A DNA stretch of 12,482 bases. Source: Spirochaetota bacterium (lineage in GTDB: Bacteria; Spirochaetota; Spirochaetia; Treponematales; Treponemataceae). The stretch's first letter is position 1, and each line of letters begins with the position of its first letter. The stretch lies in the NCBI GenBank assembly GCA_022704725.1, contig JAKJFV010000015.1:310-12791 (forward strand), written 5' to 3'. The position numbers were made by a program, and so were the translations under genes. The notes under the pieces were generated by a model, which made no database searches, was not told the origin of the DNA, and was given only the letters and a program-made list of their open reading frames with translations. This document shows positions 11,060-12,482 of this stretch, piece after piece.

Positions 11060-12482
11060 ATGTTCTCAAAGTCTATAGTCAAGTTTATTTGTATTATTTT
11101 AGTATACGTTTGTGTACTGCTGCCCTGTTTCAGCGATGATGAAGCAGACCGCTGGTTCTGGCCTTTAGGCGATGAGAGCGGAGAAATTACTATGAGGCCG
11201 GGATATCTGGAAAATCCGGTGTATGGAAATACAATTACAAATAATAATTACTATATTAACGGTGAATATGGTATTGCTGTTTATGCACCGGAAGGCGGTA
11301 TAATAAATACTATGAGCTTGTTTTTTCTACCCTATCCAGATGCGGTTACAAGTTGGAGTTGGGATAGTCTATCTGAGTTTAAGGTAGCACAGCAAAAAAA
11401 GAAAGATCCGGTTTTGATTGAAAGCAATCTTACTACTTTTATGGGTATTAAACTTGACAATGGAAAAAAAATTTGGATTGAAGGACTGGAGAACATTGTT
11501 GTTACTAAGGGAGAAAGGATTGAGAGGGGGCAGATTTTAGGCAGTCTTGGTTATATACGTACATTCAGTGAAAAACCTTGTTTAAGTATATCGTTAAGTA
11601 CCAGCGGCGGTAAAGTCGATGAAAGTCTCGGGATGGTTTTAGCTGGAGAAGACAACATCGGTTTTTATTCTACCATAAAGAAAGTCGATTTTACGTATAA
11701 ACCGGATAAAAAGTTGACAAAGGAACAGGCTCTGGAAGCATGGGATATTTTTTCTCAAGCGATAGCGGAAGATCATCCTGCTTTACTTGATGAAGGTATT
11801 AAACAGACTGCAATAGATCAATTGCATCTAGCCCGGCTTACTATAGAAAATGATATTACCGTACATGAACTGCGCCTTCTAATGAGACAAACCTTATCAT
11901 ATCTGCACTGTGTACATACAAAGATCCGCCCTATTGATACCAGGTATTATGCAGACTTCTTACCTCTTGATTTATATATTCAAGATGATGTGTGTTATGT
12001 ATGCTGGGACCGCAGAGAGAAAAAAGAAATCCCTGCCGGATCTGTTATTGAGAGTATTAATGATAAAAGTATCAGCGAATGGATGAACATTTTATTGCCT
12101 TTTGCAAGCAGTGATTCTATTAATTCTGATGTAAGAAAGGAAGATATTGGAAGTAACTTTTCAACATATTTGGAGGTATACCTTCCCGTAAATGATACAA
12201 TACATCTGACAGGGTATTATCCCGGCGGAGAAAAATTTTCTTTTACTTTATCGAGAATTCCTGTTCAGAAGCTTGGTTCTTACAGCTGGCCTGAATGGAT
12301 GTACGAGCAGAAAGAAATTTTTGAAGTTTTAAACGTGGATACAGTCGTTATGAGAATAAGTACTATGAGCCAGCTGCTGGATAAAGAATGCTATGCCGGG
12401 TATTTTCAAACACTCGCAGAAAAGAATATCAAAAACCTGATAATTGATTTGCGCGGTAATCCGGGAGGAGAAAATGAACTTA
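11060..12482 (+). CDS. Secreted protein with degenerate M23/LytM-like domain and S41 peptidase-like domain (3' end beyond window)
   Basis: The frame is open from ATG 11060 (AGAGG 8 nt upstream) to the window end, 474 codons. Residues 1-25 form a signal sequence (KSIVKFICIILVYVCVLLPC) that ends in LLPCFSDD, either cleaved or a loose spirochaetal lipobox at Cys23. Residues about 70-190 follow the M23/LytM pattern: GIAVYAPEGGIINTM, then an NGKKIWIEGLENI strand and VVTKGERIERGQILGSLG. The HxH zinc-binding motif is replaced by CLSIS at 174-178, so this domain should be inactive. From about 220 a helical, PDZ-like and S41-type region follows, ending with LIIDLRGNPGG (DLRGNPGG at 463-470), the conserved strand before the S41 catalytic Ser/Lys, which lie outside the window. 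It likely works in the periplasm or outer envelope, possibly binding peptidoglycan and cutting protein C-termini; activity cannot be judged. Confidence 0.82.
   Translation, partial: MFSKSIVKFICIILVYVCVLLPCFSDDEADRWFWPLGDESGEITMRPGYLENPVYGNTITNNNYYINGEYGIAVYAPEGGIINTMSLFFLPYPDAVTSWSWDSLSEFKVAQQKKKDPVLIESNLTTFMGIKLDNGKKIWIEGLENIVVTKGERIERGQILGSLGYIRTFSEKPCLSISLSTSGGKVDESLGMVLAGEDNIGFYSTIKKVDFTYKPDKKLTKEQALEAWDIFSQAIAEDHPALLDEGIKQTAIDQLHLARLTIENDITVHELRLLMRQTLSYLHCVHTKIRPIDTRYYADFLPLDLYIQDDVCYVCWDRREKKEIPAGSVIESINDKSISEWMNILLPFASSDSINSDVRKEDIGSNFSTYLEVYLPVNDTIHLTGYYPGGEKFSFTLSRIPVQKLGSYSWPEWMYEQKEIFEVLNVDTVVMRISTMSQLLDKECYAGYFQTLAEKNIKNLIIDLRGNPGGENEL

Noticed and set aside
1..12482. CRISPR array, tRNA, rRNA, insertion sequence or prophage
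   Set aside because: No regularly spaced repeats, tRNA-like cloverleaf, rRNA sequence, transposase, integrase or target-site duplication was seen by eye.

Overview
The window looks like part of the chromosome of an anaerobic, AT-leaning bacterium. A treponeme-like spirochaete is my best guess, with a clostridial relative as the alternative. The basis is the mix of anaerobe-associated redox families (two NifX/NifB-like proteins, a ferredoxin-containing MinD ATPase, C_GCAxxG_C_C, DUF5320, a NifU scaffold) with good sigma70-type promoters, strong AGGAGG ribosome binding sites and a loosely lipoprotein-like secreted protein. The taxonomic call is inference; no rRNA or other marker gene is present.

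Region 1 (1-3410) is a divergent redox/metal-cofactor locus. Leftward run two small NifX-like proteins and a MinD/Mrp-type ATPase carrying two [4Fe-4S] motifs (cut by the window edge), with ATGA translational coupling between the last two. Rightward run a C_GCAxxG_C_C protein, a glycine-rich DUF5320 protein, a NifU/IscU-type scaffold and the stranded C-terminal end of a flavin reductase, closed by a bidirectional terminator. The 293-bp divergent intergenic region holds a near-perfect sigma54 (-24/-12) promoter facing the NifX/MinD operon, two tandem 16-bp dyads about 155-205 bp upstream of it, and a sigma70 promoter for the rightward operon. The gene set and the sigma54 control resemble the 'orange protein' (ORP) system known from Desulfovibrio.

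Region 2 (3411-7301, leftward) is a heterodimeric ABC exporter of the BmrCD/TM287-288 type, with one degenerate and one canonical ATP site. It is preceded by a consensus promoter, a 33-codon ORF with a perfect Shine-Dalgarno and a strong intrinsic terminator. The arrangement suggests either a leader-peptide attenuator or a small peptide encoded next to its exporter.

Region 3 (7386-8728, rightward) is an AAA_14/DUF4143 ATPase preceded by a 65-bp two-tier palindrome.

Region 4 (8747-10938, rightward) is an ABC-F protein with an elaborate leader: sigma70 promoter, 39-codon ORF whose ATG sits at the predicted transcription start, intrinsic terminator, a hairpin that masks the ABC-F Shine-Dalgarno, and an 11-nt perfect complementarity between the leader's 5' end and the loop of that hairpin. 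Two unrelated ABC-type genes here are therefore both preceded by promoter, small ORF and terminator, the layout of antibiotic-sensing attenuators.

Region 5 (10963-12482, rightward, incomplete) is a secreted protein joining a catalytically dead M23/LytM-like domain to an S41-type (C-terminal processing protease) domain, with its own promoter and two overlapping inverted repeats in the 5' UTR.
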